In this document: positions 61,678 through 64,000 of the stretch, one piece after another
How positions within the stretch are numbered: position 1 is the stretch's first letter
Layout: each line of letters opens with the position of its first letter
NCBI RefSeq assembly: GCF_900086715.1
Contig: NZ_FLKH01000008.1
Location: 1-64,000, forward strand
Reading direction: 5' to 3'
DNA from: Gracilibacillus timonensis
Lineage (GTDB): Bacteria > Bacillota > Bacilli > Bacillales > Amphibacillaceae
DNA: 64,000 nucleotides
The notes under the pieces: model-generated
The model's input: only the letters and a program-made list of their open reading frames with translations
The model's database searches: none
Told to the model about the DNA's origin: nothing
Made by a program: the position numbers and the translations under genes

Positions 61678-63033
61678 TCAGCAACACGAATTGGCAGCAT
61701 TTAAATTCGTACTACATACACCAGTTTCAGGTAATTCCAGTTCGACTTTCTCAGAGGCTTCATAATCCCCCGATAAATAAGCTACAATGGATCGAACCTG
61801 TTCATGTCCAGTTGCCATTAGGAATGTTGGTGCCCGACCATAACTTTTTGCTCCCACGATATAAAAATCCTTTTCAGGTTGTCGCAATTCTTTTTCTCCA
61901 TGCGGGCGTACTGTTCCGCAACTGTGTATATTTGGATCAATTAAAGGTGCAAGGTCTTTAACACTTTCTGTTGCTGTATCAATACGGGTTCTCAGCTCAC
62001 TTGAATTGGAGAAGTCTGGACGATTGCCAGTATTAACAACCATCTCATCTATATCTGAAATCGTTGTTAACTCTCCTTTCGATTCTCCTATAAGCTCTAT
62101 TTTGCCTTCTTTTTCATGTATACGTTGAATTCTAAAAGGAGTAATTACTTCAAATGTATTTGCATCTACTAAATTGTGTATATGACTTCCTAATGCTCCT
62201 CTTGCCTCAAGTGCATCCAGTTCTTCTCCTCCAAATGCATCTTTTACGCTGTTTTTCCTTAAAATCCATATAATTTCCGTTGCAGGATGTTCTTCTTTTA
62301 ATTTTGCTAATTCCAATAACGAATTAATAGCAGAATGACCACTTCCGACAACAGCAACACGTTTGTTTAGATAACGGTCCTTATCTTTACCAAGAATATC
62401 TGGAATGCCATAGAAAATTTGATTTTTTATATCTTTCTCTTCTTTTAACCATATTCCATTTGAATTTGCAGGATTAGGGTTTCCCCAAGTTCCGGTCGCA
62501 TCTATGACTGCTCTTGCTTCAAATTGTACCAGTTCGTTACCTTGTTCTGCATAAATCACAAAAGGTTGTTGATCTCGATTAGCTGTTTTCATTTTATCTG
62601 TATTTTTGCGGCTAATGGAAATAACCTTAGTATTCATAAACAAAGAATTTTTGATTTCTGGTGTATTCGATAACGGTTTTAAGTATTGGTCAACTAACTC
62701 TTTACCAGTAGGTAATTCATTTTGATTCGGTACATTCCAATCTTGTTTTTTAAGAAGCTTCAATGCCGTCTTATCAATATTATATTTCCAAGGTGAAAAG
62801 ACTTGGACATGCCCCCATGTTAAAATATTCTCTCCCACTTTAGAGCCGGATTCTAATAAAATAAAAGGTTGGTCGTAACTAACTAAATGGGCTGTCGCGG
62901 CAAGACCTACTGGTCCAGCACCAATGACTGCAATAGGTAAATGTTTGTTATATTGATGATTGCTTACTTGTTGTAGTTCTTCTTGCGGTTGACAACAATT
63001 TGTTTTAATTTCTATAGGTTTCACGTTCATCAT
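61678..63033 (-). CDS. FAD/NAD(P)-binding flavoprotein of the ars cluster
   Basis: A 451-residue flavoprotein. FAD binding is by AVIGAGPVGLAATAHL (residues 35-50) and a second Rossmann site is VAVVGSGHSAINSLLEL (near 226). It has Cys pairs at both ends (KTNCCQPQEE near residue 13, ANSCC at the C-terminus), which could bind As(III) or Hg. It resembles monooxygenase- or thioredoxin-reductase-like proteins found in Firmicute ars operons. The start is uncertain (ATG 63033, ATG 63030 or GTG 63024; aggagg is directly in front). The reaction is unknown; oxidation of trivalent arsenicals is one possibility. Confidence 0.8.
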   Translation of the reverse strand: MMNVKPIEIKTNCCQPQEELQQVSNHQYNKHLPIAVIGAGPVGLAATAHLVSYDQPFILLESGSKVGENILTWGHVQVFSPWKYNIDKTALKLLKKQDWNVPNQNELPTGKELVDQYLKPLSNTPEIKNSLFMNTKVISISRKNTDKMKTANRDQQPFVIYAEQGNELVQFEARAVIDATGTWGNPNPANSNGIWLKEEKDIKNQIFYGIPDILGKDKDRYLNKRVAVVGSGHSAINSLLELAKLKEEHPATEIIWILRKNSVKDAFGGEELDALEARGALGSHIHNLVDANTFEVITPFRIQRIHEKEGKIELIGESKGELTTISDIDEMVVNTGNRPDFSNSSELRTRIDTATESVKDLAPLIDPNIHSCGTVRPHGEKELRQPEKDFYIVGAKSYGRAPTFLMATGHEQVRSIVAYLSGDYEASEKVELELPETGVCSTNLNAANSCC

Positions 63034-63080
63034 CCTCCTAAATTTTCACTAATTATTTCTCCATTGTTATCCTATCTTCT

Positions 63081-63998
63081 TTATAAATTCTGTTTTATAT
63101 GCTTTATTACGAACTTACTATCAGAGCCTCCCCCTCTTAATGTCGCAGAAGAAAAAGATCGTTGCCCTTCAAGTCCAACATAATAAAGTCCGGGAGTATT
63201 TTGACTGATACCAGCTTTCTGTAGTGGTCTTCCCTCCACATCAAATTTTTCTATTGTCTTTAGATATCCAAAATCAGAACGATATCCTGTAGCGAAAATC
63301 ACAGTGTCTACAGGCTCTTGGTTGCCTTCTGACCAGACAACACCATCAGAATAGAAACGTTCGAACATCTTTTTTTGATTAGGGTTACCAACTTCTAACT
63401 TTTCTTTGTATCCAGCCAAATCAACTGTTGAGCTAGGAATTGGAACTGCTTTTCCGAACCTCCAGAAAGGAAACTTATCAAAGCCGATTGCCTTCACCCA
63501 ATAGTGTAAATCTATTCCTAATATTTTTTGTTTTACTAACTGCACAGACTTACGAACTGCAAGTGTAGTGTTACTCACTTCTGATAATTCCATAGCAATC
63601 TGAACAGCTGAGTTTCCACTTCCAACAACGATTACTCTTTGACCAATATACTGATCAGGCTTTTGATAGGAAGAAGAATGAAGATAATTGCCACGAAAAG
63701 TATTCATGCCATTCATTTGTGGTAAATAAGGATTATGAAAAGAACCGGTAGCATTAATAATCGTTTTTGCTTTATAGGATTTTCCGTCAGAAGTTTCAAT
63801 AGAAAATCCTTTTTGGTTACGACTGACCTCATAAACCCGTTGATTAGTTAAGATGGGCAATTTAAAACGTTTGGTGTAGGTGTTCAAGTAACTTATAACA
63901 TCTTTTTTGGTTGGATAACCTCGCTTGTCATTTTTCATTCTCATGCCTGGTAAAGAAGATAAACGTGCAGGAGAAAAGAGCTTTAAACTATCATAATA
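63081..63998 (-). CDS. Flavin-containing monooxygenase, ArsO-like (5' part beyond window)
   Basis: The last 305 or so codons of a flavin monooxygenase. The frame is open to the window edge (YYDSLKLFSPARLSSLPG before the first Met), so the FAD-binding N-terminus is missing. The NADPH site VIVVGSGNSAVQIAMEL and the motif VIFATGYRSDFGYL are typical of the YUC/ArsO-type FMO family. It lies 47 bp before the second flavoprotein on the same strand. ArsO-type proteins are common in ars clusters. There is no sign of decay. Confidence 0.8.
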   Translation of the reverse strand, partial: YYDSLKLFSPARLSSLPGMRMKNDKRGYPTKKDVISYLNTYTKRFKLPILTNQRVYEVSRNQKGFSIETSDGKSYKAKTIINATGSFHNPYLPQMNGMNTFRGNYLHSSSYQKPDQYIGQRVIVVGSGNSAVQIAMELSEVSNTTLAVRKSVQLVKQKILGIDLHYWVKAIGFDKFPFWRFGKAVPIPSSTVDLAGYKEKLEVGNPNQKKMFERFYSDGVVWSEGNQEPVDTVIFATGYRSDFGYLKTIEKFDVEGRPLQKAGISQNTPGLYYVGLEGQRSFSSATLRGGGSDSKFVIKHIKQNL

Positions 63999-64000
63999 AT

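Overview
The window is AT-rich DNA from a Gram-positive, low-GC bacterium of the Bacillaceae. Supporting this are AGGAGG-type ribosome binding sites, GTG/TTG starts, guanine and yybP-ykoY riboswitches of Bacillus type, PhoP- and WalR-like boxes, a class D sortase, LrgAB and a YrzF-like kinase. A halotolerant genus near Gracilibacillus, Virgibacillus or Oceanobacillus is a guess from protein style. I saw no rRNA, tRNA or CRISPR array.

Left part (1-31 kb), mostly chromosomal housekeeping and accessory genes: the right end of an IS66 element that truncates one of two paralogous unknown genes; an SDR plus paired CrcB/Fluc fluoride channels; an ABC-2 permease with a degenerate ATPase-LytTR regulator and a probable 21-bp tandem operator; a purine permease-phosphoribosyltransferase operon behind a guanine-class riboswitch; an Rpn-type nuclease and a coiled-coil protein; a thiol-redox operon (membrane protein, CcdA, two TlpA/ResA thioredoxins, response regulator, sensor kinase); a manganese-type (yybP-ykoY) riboswitch that precedes a 41-residue basic protein and a small protein kinase; a phosphotransferase-kinase fusion; Rrf2 with divergent LrgAB; and an OsmC-sortase pair divergent from a secreted LysM-tailed alkaline phosphatase. 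Between 26.1 and 28.3 kb lie fragments of at least five decayed genes around an intact aldo-keto reductase. Two near-identical 40-bp elements with 21-bp direct repeats mark probable operators of the AraC regulator at 29.8 kb.

Middle (31-41 kb): a giant 2302-residue surface protein with three lamin-tail repeat units, a metallophosphoesterase domain and an MPNTA sorting signal. Its promoter carries the same four-repeat, 5-bp-spaced Pho box and 9-bp gap to the -10 as the alkaline phosphatase promoter; a weaker two-repeat version precedes osmC-sortase. Phosphatase, surface phosphoesterase and sortase may therefore form one phosphate-starvation surface module. More decayed fragments, an MntA/HepT toxin-antitoxin pair, a broken transporter and a Nudix hydrolase follow.

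Right part (41-64 kb): a probable mobile metal-resistance island. It starts with a large serine recombinase, a 48-residue companion gene and a structured leader, then a PD-(D/E)XK-like nuclease and a Tn916-type HTH gene. Cargo is merRA, a multicopper oxidase, a CopB ATPase with two-component system and DsbD-like protein, YdhK, an AbrB-like regulator, an NlpC/P60 protein whose catalytic Cys reads Ser and which has a WalR-like box, a decayed possible conjugation gene, and an ars cluster (arsR, arsB, arsC, two flavoproteins) that runs off the right edge.
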